Shown: positions 51,561 through 60,216, counted from the first letter of the stretch. The stretch is 64,000 bases of DNA from Aromatoleum anaerobium (GCF_012910705.2 NZ_WTVG02000039.1:558001-622000), one strand, 5' to 3'. Numbers and translations are program-made. The notes: generated from the letters alone by a model not told the origin.

Positions 51561-53228
51561 TCAGAACGTGTGCTTGACGTTGAGCGAGACGTAATCCCGA
51601 TCCGTCAGCGTCCGGCCGTTCTTGATATCCGGCGAGCCCAGGAAAGCGACGTAGGTCAGGCCGACCGTGAAATTACCGAGACGCTTGAAATCCGCGCCGA
51701 GCGTAAGGCGCCGGTCATCCTTGCCCATGCCCGACATCGAACTGCCATCGACGTTCTGGGTCCAGATGGCCTTCGTTGCCAGATCCCAGCCGTCGAAGAC
51801 GTTCGGATAGTCGAACAGCGCGCCGATACCGAGCAGCGTCGAGCCCTTCGTCTGAGTGTCATACGTGAAGTCGTCGAAGGTGCCGTTCTGTCCGGGCAGG
51901 CCGCCGGTTATCGTCAGCTTGTCGACACCTTCGATCCGCTGATGCACGACTTCACCCATCAGCGTGGTCTGATGCGCGAGCTTCGACGGTCCGAGGATGT
52001 ACAGGAAATTCAGGTTGCCTTGGGTCAATTGGCCGCGCGTCGGCGCGCCGTTATCGAGATAAACCGGTGCGCCGTCGCGATAACTCAGATCGGCACCGAT
52101 CTGCACCGCGTCACCGATCTTCGTACTCAAAGTGAGTCCGGTCAGTTCGACGTCGTCGAAATAGGCGAGCTTGTAATACGGCGCGCTGCCGGGCGACGCC
52201 TTGCGACCGAAACGCCTGAACGACGAATACTGCGTCGTGCCCGTAAAGTCGAAAAAGATTGCGCCGACTCGTTCGTGATAACGGTAATGGTAAAGGCCGA
52301 ATTCCGTCGTGTCGCTCAGCTGAAAGCGCGCGCCCAAGCCCCATTGCCCCTCATCCTTCGGCTTGATCTCGCCGGCGAAGTTGGCGACGCGGAACGTGTG
52401 ATCGGGCAGCGAACTGATCACCCCCGGTGCCAGCCTGAAAAACTGAGCCCCCGGGCCGAAGTAGTCGCTGCCGAAATAGTCGCCGACCGGGTTGAGCTCG
52501 GTCTTCTCCCACTTGTATTGGTAATAGCCGGCCAGCGTCAGCCAGGGATTCAGCGTCAGCGACGTGGACAACTGCCCGACCGGCAGATAGCCCTCCTTCG
52601 CCTCGGTGCCCGGAACGTTGAATTTCGTCGCATCCAGCGGCGACTGCCCCTGACTGATATTCGGCCAGAACAGGCTCTCACCCCAAGCCAGCACATGGCG
52701 CCCCGCTTTGACCGAAAGGTATTTTTCGTCGCTCAGCGCCCAGTTCCCGTATGCGAACGCATCGAGGATGCGCGAGTTGTTACCACTGAGCTTGCGGGTC
52801 CGGCTGGTGAATTCGTCGTGCCGACCGATCTTGTTCACCGTGTCAGGGGAATTGTTGTCGTTGCTCGACCGGTAGGCCCAGTCGTAAAAAGTGCTGGCGC
52901 GCAGCAAGGCGCCGACGTTGTCATGTTTGAAACGCACTTCACCCAATGCATTGGCACGATTGGTAATCAACGCCCCGCGCTTGAAATTTCTGGTGCCGTC
53001 GTCATTGTTCAGATCATCCAGGAATTCCCGCGCAGCCTTTTCCGTCCGCGACGATGCGGTATACGAAAGCGTCAGCGAATAATCGAGCGTCGTATCGGGG
53101 CCGAGATTGACCGTGGGTGCCGCAGCAGCCGACGCCGCGATCATTGCCAGCACCAATGGCGACAGGCCAAGGGCACCTGGAAGGTCCTTTCGACTCCCGG
53201 GAACTCCAAGCTTCATTTTTCCAGACAT
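51561..53228 (-). CDS. DUF1302 family outer-membrane beta-barrel protein
   Basis: This 555-residue protein has a signal peptide ending near ASAAAA (residue about 37). Alternating aromatic/polar strands run throughout, and the C-terminal VSLNVKHTF ends in phenylalanine, as expected for BAM-assembled barrels. The segment AGRHVLAWGESLFWPN is typical of DUF1302. It probably admits the hydrophobic growth substrate through the outer membrane. It is the first gene of the leftward operon DUF1302-DUF1329-OYE-ketosteroid-dehydrogenase-like. The upstream gap holds a 20-bp perfect palindrome. Confidence 0.92.
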   Translation of the reverse strand: MSGKMKLGVPGSRKDLPGALGLSPLVLAMIAASAAAAPTVNLGPDTTLDYSLTLSYTASSRTEKAAREFLDDLNNDDGTRNFKRGALITNRANALGEVRFKHDNVGALLRASTFYDWAYRSSNDNNSPDTVNKIGRHDEFTSRTRKLSGNNSRILDAFAYGNWALSDEKYLSVKAGRHVLAWGESLFWPNISQGQSPLDATKFNVPGTEAKEGYLPVGQLSTSLTLNPWLTLAGYYQYKWEKTELNPVGDYFGSDYFGPGAQFFRLAPGVISSLPDHTFRVANFAGEIKPKDEGQWGLGARFQLSDTTEFGLYHYRYHERVGAIFFDFTGTTQYSSFRRFGRKASPGSAPYYKLAYFDDVELTGLTLSTKIGDAVQIGADLSYRDGAPVYLDNGAPTRGQLTQGNLNFLYILGPSKLAHQTTLMGEVVHQRIEGVDKLTITGGLPGQNGTFDDFTYDTQTKGSTLLGIGALFDYPNVFDGWDLATKAIWTQNVDGSSMSGMGKDDRRLTLGADFKRLGNFTVGLTYVAFLGSPDIKNGRTLTDRDYVSLNVKHTF

Positions 53229-53676
53229 TTTTTCCCCATCACGTTGAATCGGCCAACACCCTTACAGGACCGCCCTCCGCTCCGGCACGAGGCCGCTTGG
53301 ACAAGCAGTCAGAAGGCATCGAGTGTGGTCGGCGCCGGCTGTCAGGCGGTGATACAGAAACCCGGGCCACATGGCGCAACCCTGGGATACCGCCGCCTAC
53401 CCTCCCTGGAAACTTCCGGCATTCGTTTTTTTAGATCGTTGATAATCTTTCCGGGAATCCGCGGACGATTAAGGAACGCGATTCCGGCCGTGATTGCCAT
53501 TGTTCGAACAATGGCTGGCGATCTCCTCAGAAGGCTAGTGGGTGCATGCTTGCACTTTCGCTTTTGAGTCGCATCACTAAAATGAACTACATGACGAGCC
53601 GTTGCAGCGCAGCAAAGGGACTCTATGGTGGATTGTGCGGTTAGCGGTCAAGACGCGTTCGACACGACACCAAAGG
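53229..53676. other. Intergenic region between catabolic cluster and mobile DNA
   Basis: The 448-bp gap has no convincing gene. It contains the promoter region of the DUF1302 operon, a 20-bp palindrome at 53496-53515, and on the right the unclear junction with the ICE-derived segment. No copy of the 19-bp motif was found. Confidence 0.6.
53496..53515. promoter_or_regulatory. Perfect 20-bp palindrome, putative operator
   Basis: GCCATTGTTCGAACAATGGC is identical to its own reverse complement. Such length and symmetry fit a site for a dimeric repressor (TetR, MarR or LuxR type). It lies 268 bp upstream of the DUF1302 start codon. Confidence 0.5.
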
Positions 53677-54090
53677 TCAAAAACGGTAGTGTCCTGAAGT
53701 GTGTGATTCCGCGAGCTCGCGCTTGGGCTTGTACTCGACCCCCGCGACCCGGCCGAGGCACAGCGTGACGTCGTCGGCAGTGACCTGGAAGCCAGGCACC
53801 TTGTCGGAAGCGCCGTCGGGCAAGTACAGGAACTGCTTGAGGACACCTTCGACCTGTACCCGCGCGCCCCGACGCAGCAAGCGTGCAGCGTCCTCGCCGC
53901 GCTGACCCCAGAGCGACACGCTCATCCAGAAGCCACCGACCTGCTGGTACTCGTCATTGGCCTGGTCGTAGGCGTAGTCGTCGAAAAACACGCGCATCTC
54001 GGCAACCACCTCGTCCGCGCCGTTGACTGCGACGTGCTTGAGAATGGGCGTATCGGCGAGATTTCCCTTCCCGCGAAATACATTCGGCAT
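53677..54090 (-). CDS. ssb: Single-strand DNA-binding protein (internal start of the joined frame)
   Basis: The 137-residue OB-fold protein starts at ATG 54090 (MPNVFRGKGNLAD), with AAGGAG 6 bases upstream. It has the SSB strands PILKHV and GGFWMSVSLWGQRGEDAARLL. Plasmid- and ICE-borne SSBs protect single-stranded DNA during conjugation. The C-terminus lacks the acidic DDIPF-type tail used by chromosomal SSBs to recruit partners; the last residues (AESHTSGHYRF) read into unrelated sequence and may not be native. It can be made alone or as part of the longer fused frame. Confidence 0.75.
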   Translation of the reverse strand: MPNVFRGKGNLADTPILKHVAVNGADEVVAEMRVFFDDYAYDQANDEYQQVGGFWMSVSLWGQRGEDAARLLRRGARVQVEGVLKQFLYLPDGASDKVPGFQVTADDVTLCLGRVAGVEYKPKRELAESHTSGHYRF

Positions 54091-54966
54091 GATGCTCTCC
54101 TTGGACGTCAGGGATACACGGCAGCGGGTGACGCCGGCACCACCACGCTCCGACTCAATGGCCGCGATGTCTGCGGCTACGCGCTCGAGCATGGCCTTCT
54201 CGGTATCCGAAATCGAGATGCGGCGCTGAGAGTGGCGTGAGATCTGGTGGCCTGCGTAGATGCCGGCTGGCACAGCACCGAAAATACCGGTGACGGCTGC
54301 GGCGCGCTTCTGCGCATTGGCGTCCGCGCCGGGCAGGAAGTCGGCGCGGCTGAGGGCCAACAGATCCGGCAAGGCCTTGCGCCCGAGAGTCTTGACTACC
54401 CGGACGTAGTAGTCGAATTCCACGATCAGCTCGGCGATGACATAGCCGTAAGGGCTGCGGAAGCCGAGCTCCAGAACCTTCGGCTCGCGCGACTTGAGGA
54501 TGCCGAAACTGAGTCCCTTGTCAGCGCGCTTCTTGAGCTCAGCGCTGAACAGCTGTGCCTGGCGGTCGAGCGCGCGCCTGAGCTCCGGGATGCGGTGATC
54601 GGCGCGAAGGAGCGCCCAGTCCGCGTATGGGTTGTTGTTACGTGTGAGCGCCCACAGCGCTTTCAGGCTCGAGGCCACCCGCTTGCCGCCGGGAATCGCG
54701 TCGTTGTAGTGCCCGGCCGGGTCGCGTCGGCGGCCCATGAACATCCGAAAGCCCTCTTTGGTATGCAGCGTCATGGTGTCGACGCCGTCGTCGACCAGCG
54801 AGCCGAGATCGCGCAGCTGGGTCGCGACCGCGGGTTCGACCGTGGCGTCAGCCCCCGCCGTGACTCGGTACTCCGCCTTGAATGCTGCCATCAGGCCGGG
54901 ATTAAACTGAAGTTCCTCCCCCGCAACCCCGCACTTTCCCTGTAACGACACGGGCTTCAGCGTCAT
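53677..54966 (-). CDS. Integrating conjugative element protein (PFL_4669/TIGR03761-like) in frame with single-strand DNA-binding protein
   Basis: One open frame of 429 residues. Residues 1-290 (MTLKPVSLQG..., SSLKALWALTRNNNPYADW, GYVIAELIVEFDYYVRVV) match the PFL_4669-type protein of ICEs of the ICEclc/PFGI family, whose function is unknown. Residues 293-429 are a single-strand DNA-binding OB-fold protein. In related ICEs these are adjacent separate genes. Here no stop codon separates them, although an AAGGAG and ATG for the second protein are still in place at about 54090. An IS1634-type transposase ends 20 bp upstream of the start, so the native promoter is lost. Confidence 0.8.
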   Translation of the reverse strand: MTLKPVSLQGKCGVAGEELQFNPGLMAAFKAEYRVTAGADATVEPAVATQLRDLGSLVDDGVDTMTLHTKEGFRMFMGRRRDPAGHYNDAIPGGKRVASSLKALWALTRNNNPYADWALLRADHRIPELRRALDRQAQLFSAELKKRADKGLSFGILKSREPKVLELGFRSPYGYVIAELIVEFDYYVRVVKTLGRKALPDLLALSRADFLPGADANAQKRAAAVTGIFGAVPAGIYAGHQISRHSQRRISISDTEKAMLERVAADIAAIESERGGAGVTRCRVSLTSKESIMPNVFRGKGNLADTPILKHVAVNGADEVVAEMRVFFDDYAYDQANDEYQQVGGFWMSVSLWGQRGEDAARLLRRGARVQVEGVLKQFLYLPDGASDKVPGFQVTADDVTLCLGRVAGVEYKPKRELAESHTSGHYRF

Positions 54967-54985
54967 GGCGGGGTTGAGGTTCTGT

Positions 54986-56719
54986 CTACGGCGAGAGCGC
55001 TTCGACAAGCTCCATGGCGCGGCGCTGGGTGGGGGAGGCGAGCGTAGTAAGCTCGAAGGCGGGCCGCTCGGCGGCGCCGACGGTGCGGCAGGTGTTGCGC
55101 ACCTGGGTCGCCAGCTCGTCGAGGAGCGTGCGCAGGCTATGCACCGGTGTGCCGTCCTCGAGCGTGCGGCGACGCACCTTGTGCTCGGCGGCCGGCGAAC
55201 GGCGGGCCGGCGCGACCGGATCGCGCGCGAGTTTGGCGGCCTGATCCTCGTCGGCAAAGAGCAGTTCGCGCCAGGCCTCGCGCAGGTGCCACTCGACATA
55301 GTAGGCGAGCATGCACAGCAGGATGTGGGCGCGCACCCGGGTTTCGAGCCGGTGGTGGATCGGGCGGATCTTCAGGTCCACCGTCTTCAGCGAACGGAAT
55401 GCCCGTTCGACTTCGGCCAGCCCCTTGTAGTGGCGCACGACCTGGGGCGCCGCCATCGTCTCGGCGGGGACCGCGGTGCGGATCACGTACAGGCCGTCGA
55501 GCGCCGCTTCCGCCTCGATCGCGGCCGCGTTGCGCTGCCAGGTGAAGTGCGCGTCCTCGATCGCCAGCACGAAGTGCTTGGCCACCTTGTACTTGTTGAG
55601 CACGCGCCCGATGCGCACGCCGATCTTCGCCGCGCCGGCGAGGCGGCCGTGCTCGACCATCGCCTGCACCTTGGCCAGCTCGGCTTCGGTGGCCGCGAGG
55701 AGGGCTGCGCGCTTGTGCGCGCGCAGTTCGGCCAGCGCCGGATTGCGGCAGGCGATGAGGCGTTCGCCCGGGTAGTCGGGGTGAGTGAGTTCGAACAGGT
55801 TGCGCTCGTCGAAGAGATCCAGTTGCAGCGCCTCAGGGCTCACCAGGCTGCGGATCTGCCCGCTCTTGAGCGCGGTGATCCAGCTCAAGCCCGCCGTCTC
55901 GCGCAAGGTGTCGATGTGGGCCTGCCCGATCATGCCCCGATCGCCGACCAGCACCACCTCGTCGAGGCCAAACTCCGTCCTGAGCTTCATGACCTGCGGC
56001 ATGAGCGTCTTCGCGTCGCCCACGTTGCCCGGATACACCGAGACCGCCACCGGGCAGCCGCGCCGATCGGTGAGCAGCCCGTAATTGACCTGCGGCTTGT
56101 TGCGCTTGCCGTCGCGGCTGTAGCCGATCTTGGCCAGCGGACAGTGGCTGCCCTCGAAATAGCTCGAGGACAGGTCGTACAAGGCCAGCGCCCCGTGCTC
56201 GAGGTGACGGGCGGCGAGCTTCTTCTCGATCGCCCCCTGGCGCGCGAGCAGCCAGTCCATCGCCGCGTACAGTTCGTCCTCGGTCGCGTCCGCCACCCCC
56301 AGGTCCGCGGCCAGCGTGCGCGTTTGCCACCACCGCGTCGTCGCCAGCTTCGTGTGCGGCGCGAGCACCCGCGCGGCGATCATGCCGATCACCAGGTCGG
56401 CCTCGCGGCTGCGCCGCGCGCCGAACAACTCGCGCAGCCCCAACCGCCGGATCGCCGCCAGCACCGCCGCCGCATCGCCATGCGCGCGCGAGGCGACGAT
56501 CTCGAACCCGTCGGCCGGATTGACCAGCGCCTCACCGCGCAGCGCCCGCCGGATCAGCTCGATCACCGGCTCGGGCAGGTGCGACAGGTTGCCCACCGTC
56601 TCGTTCTTCACCTTGCCGTCCTCGCGGTAGGTGCGGCGCAGCAGATGGGTGCAGTAGGTCTTGCCGCGGTAGGTGCGGCGGGTGGTGGCTACATGGACGG
56701 GGCCTTGGCGCGTGCTCAT
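54986..56719 (-). CDS. IS1634-family transposase
   Basis: The 577-residue DDE transposase of the IS4 superfamily starts at 56719, with AAGAGGAC just upstream. Catalytic-core landmarks are LYDLSSSYFEGSHC, VVLVGDRGMIG and the late YKGLAEVERAFRSLKT, which contains the YREK-like glutamate region. The gene is full length and without frameshift. I could not define its terminal inverted repeats, so no element boundaries are given. It lies between the ICE-derived gene and a transposase remnant. Confidence 0.9.
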   Translation of the reverse strand: MSTRQGPVHVATTRRTYRGKTYCTHLLRRTYREDGKVKNETVGNLSHLPEPVIELIRRALRGEALVNPADGFEIVASRAHGDAAAVLAAIRRLGLRELFGARRSREADLVIGMIAARVLAPHTKLATTRWWQTRTLAADLGVADATEDELYAAMDWLLARQGAIEKKLAARHLEHGALALYDLSSSYFEGSHCPLAKIGYSRDGKRNKPQVNYGLLTDRRGCPVAVSVYPGNVGDAKTLMPQVMKLRTEFGLDEVVLVGDRGMIGQAHIDTLRETAGLSWITALKSGQIRSLVSPEALQLDLFDERNLFELTHPDYPGERLIACRNPALAELRAHKRAALLAATEAELAKVQAMVEHGRLAGAAKIGVRIGRVLNKYKVAKHFVLAIEDAHFTWQRNAAAIEAEAALDGLYVIRTAVPAETMAAPQVVRHYKGLAEVERAFRSLKTVDLKIRPIHHRLETRVRAHILLCMLAYYVEWHLREAWRELLFADEDQAAKLARDPVAPARRSPAAEHKVRRRTLEDGTPVHSLRTLLDELATQVRNTCRTVGAAERPAFELTTLASPTQRRAMELVEALSP

Positions 56720-56826
56720 GTCCTCTTTATAGGCCATGAACACACCAAGTCAATAATTTTTAGTGACTACATTTCGAGGCGCGATAGCGCCAATAAATAG
56801 CCCTGTCGCTATGAAAAAACAAGCGC

Positions 56827-57174
56827 TTGCAGCGGGGAAAATGTAAGTGGAATAAGGAACTTCAGATTAAAGCGCTGATCGCAGTCGGACGCGACGAACA
56901 CCATCCGGATTGGCGCAGCCGCTTCGAAGAACCCGTGCCGCTTGACGGGCCGGCGAGCCACGTCGAGCAGATGCGCCACGCCCTCAAGACCAAGGCGGGT
57001 CGCGCGGCTTACGCGCTCAGGAAACAGACCGTGGAACCGGTGTTCGGCATCATCAAATCGGTGATGGGATTTCGCCAGTTCCTGCTGCGCGGGCTCGACA
57101 ATGTACGCAACGAATGGACCTTGGTGTGCCTCGCGTGGAACTTGAAGCGCATGGCCGTACTGCGTCCGCAGTAA
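56827..57174 (+). pseudogene. C-terminal remnant of an IS5/IS1182-type DDE transposase
   Basis: About 100 codons match the end of a DDE transposase: KTKAGRAAYALRKQTVEPVFGIIKSVMGF-like sequence and LRGLDNVRNEWTLVCLAWNLKRM. The conserved Glu of the DDE triad lies in QTVEPVFG. The N-terminal two thirds, with both catalytic aspartates, is missing, probably lost when the IS1634-type element inserted at its left. It cannot be active. Confidence 0.8.
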
Positions 57175-57288
57175 GGAAATAGGACGGGAGCATTGCGGTT
57201 TCGGGCAGAAACGCGCCGAATTCGGCCCGAAACGCTCACCGTTTCCCGTATTGTGAAATCAGCCCCGCGGATACAGCGTCAGCGGGAC

Positions 57289-57492
57289 TCAAGTCCGACA
57301 GGCTGCTAGGGACATTCCTTCAGGCCCATAGCGCCCAAGGGTCAAGGTCTCGCGGCGACCGTTGATGCGGTAGTCGAGCCGAAAGGCGATACCTCCGGTC
57401 GGCGCTACCACGACGTACATGGCGTCGCGGTCGGCCACTTTGTACGCCTTCTCAGCTGGCTTCAGGCTCTTCAGCTTGACGTCTGTGAGCAT
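57289..57492 (-). pseudogene. N-terminal remnant of a P4-type tyrosine integrase
   Basis: The first 60 residues (MLTDVKLKSLKPAEKAYKVAD, then GGIAFRLDYRINGRRETLTLGRY) are the DUF4102 arm-binding domain of P4-family integrases. The core-binding and catalytic domains are gone: the frame breaks at the right edge of the IS1182-type remnant near 57300. It is oriented away from the guaA-like attachment sequence, as expected for an integrase gene at the end of its island. It marks the edge of an integrative element that can no longer excise by itself. Confidence 0.85.
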
Positions 57493-57510
57493 TGCCGGCC
57501 ACCTCTGATC

Positions 57511-57593
57511 GGTTTACCGTCAAGTGGGCACCCATCCAAAGATAGACGGTAAACCAGCTCCACGACAGGCATTCAACCGCAGTTTACCGTCAG
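57511..57593. repeat. Inverted/direct TTTACCGTC repeats upstream of the integrase remnant (left part)
   Basis: GGTTTACCGTC (57511-57521) is the exact inverse of GACGGTAAACC (57545-57555), and GTTTACCGTCAG recurs at 57582-57593. These are probably arm-type integrase or excisionase sites. The series continues to the right of the IS66 element, which split it. Confidence 0.7.
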
Positions 57594-57684
57594 AGGGCCG
57601 TAAGCGGTAACTGCCCGGCGTTGTTCCCGGCCACATGATCGGCGTGGACAATCGCCTCCAGGTTTAACAACGGAGGCGGTGTTC

Positions 57685-57990
57685 ATGGCAGGAGCAATCA
57701 AGCGCAAGTGGCGCCGGCGCAGCCGAGAGGAGTGGCGGGAGGTGTTCGCCCGGCACGGTTCGAGTGGGCTGAGCGTCACGACATTCTGCGCGCGCGAGTC
57801 GATCAGCGTCTCGAGCTTTCAGCGCTGGCGGGCACTCGTCGCGCCGGTGAGCGGTGCAGCAGACGCTCGAACGCCGGCGCGGCAAGCGGCGTTCGTCGAT
57901 CTGGGGGTGCTCGGTTCGGGCAGCGCCTCGCGCCTCGAGCTCAAACTCGATCTGGGGGGCGGCGTGGTGCTGCACCTGGTGCGCGGCTGA
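57685..57990 (+). CDS. tnpA: IS66 TnpA
   Basis: The 101-residue IS66 TnpA-type protein carries a helix-turn-helix region (SREEWREVFARHGSSGLSVTTFCARESISVSSFQRW). It is required for IS66 transposition and thought to bind DNA. The stop codon overlaps the tnpB start (TGATG), so the two are translationally coupled. ATG 57685 is preferred over a GTG two codons upstream. Confidence 0.88.
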   Translation: MAGAIKRKWRRRSREEWREVFARHGSSGLSVTTFCARESISVSSFQRWRALVAPVSGAADARTPARQAAFVDLGVLGSGSASRLELKLDLGGGVVLHLVRG

Positions 57991-58334
57991 TGTTCTTTCC
58001 CGAAGGCGCGGTGCGGGTGCATCTGTACGGTCGCCCGGTCGATATGCGCAAGTCCTTCGACGGGTTGTATGCGCTCGCCCGCCACGGCGTGGGCCAGGAT
58101 CCGCTGTCGGGGCATCTGTTCGTGTTCATCAACCGGCGGGCGACGCAGATGAAGGTCCTGTACTGGGATCGCAGCGGCTTTTGCATCTGGGCCAAGCGGC
58201 TCGAGTCGGGTCGTTTCGTGTCGGATTGGTCGCGGGTGGCCACCCGCGAGATGGACTGGACGGGGCTGAAGCTGCTGCTCGAAGGCATCGAGCCGGCGCG
58301 CGTCAGAAAGCGCTTCGCGCTGCCGGCGAAATGA
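57990..58334 (+). CDS. tnpB: IS66 Orf2 / TnpB
   Basis: The 114-residue protein shows the signature of the IS66 Orf2 family: VDMRKSFDGLYALAR near residue 18 and LFVFINRRATQMKVLYWDRSGF in the middle. It is needed for transposition, with unclear biochemical role. Length and sequence are complete. Confidence 0.93.
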   Translation: MFFPEGAVRVHLYGRPVDMRKSFDGLYALARHGVGQDPLSGHLFVFINRRATQMKVLYWDRSGFCIWAKRLESGRFVSDWSRVATREMDWTGLKLLLEGIEPARVRKRFALPAK

Positions 58335-58378
58335 GCGCAAACCCGCATGGATACTGGCTTTCTTGCTAGAATGACGGC

Positions 58379-59995
58379 ATGCCCGCGACGCCCCTGACGC
58401 ACCTGCCGACCCGAGAAGAAGCCGCCCGCTGGACGGCCGAGCAGGTCGTCGATCTGGCGCGCGAACGCCTGGCGTTGGGGTGCCGGTTCGATGCGATGAA
58501 GCTCGAAGTCGAGGCGATGAAACACCAGCTCGACTGGTTCCGGCGGCAGCTCTTCGGCCAGAAGAGCGAGAAGCGCCTCGTGGACGCCCACCCGCATCAG
58601 ATGAACCTGGGCGAGCTGCCGGTGCCCGACTCCTCGCCGCCGCCGCCTCCCGCCCAGGACATTGCCGCCCACACCCGCCGGGCCCGCACCACCGATTATG
58701 CCGCGGGCGACGAATCGGCGCCGTTCTTCGACGAGGCGCGGGTGCCGGTCGAGACGATTGCGGTGCCCAACCCGGACGCCGAGGGGCTCACCGCCGACCA
58801 GTACGAAGTGATCGGCGAGAAGACGAGTTTCCGCCTCGCGCAGCGCCCGGGCAGCTACGTGATCCTCAAATACGTGCGCCCGGTGATCAAGCGCCGCGAC
58901 ACCCAGGTCATTTCCTGCCCGGCCGCGCCCCGCGGTGTCATCGAGGGCAGTCGCGCTGACGTGAGCTTCATCGCCGGCATGCTGATCGACAAGTTTGCCT
59001 ACCACCTGCCGTTCTACCGCCAGCACCAGCGCCTGGGCGACACCGGCATCACCGTCAGCCGGCCGTGGCTGACGCAGCTCGGCCAACACGCGATTGCCCT
59101 GATCGAACCGATCTTTGAGGCCCAGTTCGGCTCGATTCGCGCCTCACGCGTCAAGGCGATGGACGAGACGCCGATCAAGGCCGGGCGCGCCGGGCCGGGC
59201 AAGCTCAAGGCCGCCTACTTCTGGCCGGTCTATGGCGAGCTGGACGAAGTCTGCTTCCCGTTCTTCGAGAGTCGCCGGATCGAACATGTCGAGCAGGCGC
59301 TCGGCCTGACGCCGGTCGAGCGCGGCGTGCTGCTCAGCGACGGGTACACCGCCTATGAGCACTACACGAAGAAGACCGGACTAACCCACGCGCAATGCTG
59401 GGCGCACACGCGGCGCCACCTGTTCGAGGCGAAGGACGCCGCGCCGCAAGTCGCGGCGCAGGCACTGGAGTTCATCGGTGGCCTCTACGCGGTCGAAGCG
59501 CACATCCGCGAAAAGAAGCTCAGTGCCGCGAAAAAGCTCGACTATCGATTGATGCATGCCAAGCCGATCGTCGAACGGTTCTTCGCCTGGGTGAGCCAGC
59601 AATTCGAGGCACAGGGCCTGTTGCCGAGCAATCCCATGACAAAGGCGCTCGCCTACGCGCGCGAGCGGCGATTCGGACTCGAGGTCTACCTCACCGACCC
59701 GGACGTCCCGATCGACACGAACCCTCTGGAACGTGCGCTGCGGGCCATTCCGATGGGGCGCCGCAACTGGTTGTTCTGCTGGACCGAACTCGGCGCCCGG
59801 CAGGTCGGCATCATGCAGAGCCTGATCGTCACCTGCCGACTCCACGACATCGACCCCTATGACTATCTGGTCGATGTGCTGCAGCGCGTCAGCCAGCATC
59901 CGGCCAGCCGCGTCCACGAACTCACGCCGCGACTGTGGAAGCAACTCTTCGCCGGCAATCCGCTGCGATCGCCCTTGCATAGCCCTCGGCCGTAG
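58379..59995 (+). CDS. tnpC: IS66 transposase TnpC
   Basis: The 538-residue DDE transposase of the IS66 family has an N-terminal leucine-rich coiled region (about 20-65), a zinc-finger-like segment, then the catalytic core with Asp in VKAMDETPIK, Asp in LLSDGYTAYEHY and Glu in the TNPLERALRAIPMGRRNW block. No frameshift or stop is seen, so the element should be active. Confidence 0.95.
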   Translation: MPATPLTHLPTREEAARWTAEQVVDLARERLALGCRFDAMKLEVEAMKHQLDWFRRQLFGQKSEKRLVDAHPHQMNLGELPVPDSSPPPPPAQDIAAHTRRARTTDYAAGDESAPFFDEARVPVETIAVPNPDAEGLTADQYEVIGEKTSFRLAQRPGSYVILKYVRPVIKRRDTQVISCPAAPRGVIEGSRADVSFIAGMLIDKFAYHLPFYRQHQRLGDTGITVSRPWLTQLGQHAIALIEPIFEAQFGSIRASRVKAMDETPIKAGRAGPGKLKAAYFWPVYGELDEVCFPFFESRRIEHVEQALGLTPVERGVLLSDGYTAYEHYTKKTGLTHAQCWAHTRRHLFEAKDAAPQVAAQALEFIGGLYAVEAHIREKKLSAAKKLDYRLMHAKPIVERFFAWVSQQFEAQGLLPSNPMTKALAYARERRFGLEVYLTDPDVPIDTNPLERALRAIPMGRRNWLFCWTELGARQVGIMQSLIVTCRLHDIDPYDYLVDVLQRVSQHPASRVHELTPRLWKQLFAGNPLRSPLHSPRP

Positions 59996-60039
59996 GCAAG
60001 AACGCTGCGCAGTTACCGGTTACAGAGGGCCGATTACCG

Positions 60040-60103
60040 CTGACGGTAAACGCGGCCCTCGCTCGCGGCCCTTTCCAACTATACCGTCAAAAATACCGTC
60101 AAA
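60040..60103. repeat. TACCGTC repeats of the integrase/att region (right part)
   Basis: CTGACGGTAAAC (60040-60051) is the exact inverse of the repeat at 57582-57593; without the IS66 element they would form a 12-bp-stem hairpin around AGAGGGCCGATTACCG. TACCGTCAAA then occurs twice at 12-bp spacing (60082-60091 and 60094-60103). Confidence 0.7.
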
Positions 60104-60216
60104 TTGAGTCGGCTGTCACTGATTGCCATCGATAGCAGTTAAGGGTAAAACCCTCTTAAATCAATGGGATTTTGGCTTTTTGCGATAGTCCTCGATAGCA
60201 GGTGGAGGATGCAGAA

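Larger units (their letters stand above)
57592..60031. mobile_element. IS66-family insertion sequence with 8-bp target duplication
   Basis: The element spans 57600-60023 (2424 bp). Its ends are inverted repeats: GTAAGCGGTAACTGCCCGGC on the left and GTAACCGGTAACTGCGCAGC read inward from the right. AGAGGGCC at 57592-57599 and 60024-60031 is a perfect 8-bp target duplication, as expected for IS66. It carries the standard tnpA, tnpB and tnpC genes, all intact. It inserted into the repeat array of the integrase/attachment region. Confidence 0.95.

Noticed and set aside
1-53228. Naming the region a steroid degradation cluster
   Set aside because: Several proteins resemble steroid enzymes (Ltp2, ChsE pairs, IpdC, ketosteroid dehydrogenase, TeiR-like regulator), but the diagnostic KshAB, HsaC, HsaD and IpdAB genes are absent. 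The substrate is left open.
53577-53846. An 89-codon frame over the left end of the SSB gene
   Set aside because: It is out of frame with the recognisable SSB sequence and has no family features.
54970-56860. Terminal inverted repeats of the IS1634-type element
   Set aside because: Only weak similarity (TGTCTAC versus TGTAGTC) was found between the two flanks, too little to set boundaries.
57511-60103. A CRISPR array suggested by repeated TTTACCGTC units
   Set aside because: The units are 8-12 bp, in both orientations and with irregular spacing, which fits integrase arm sites and not CRISPR repeats.
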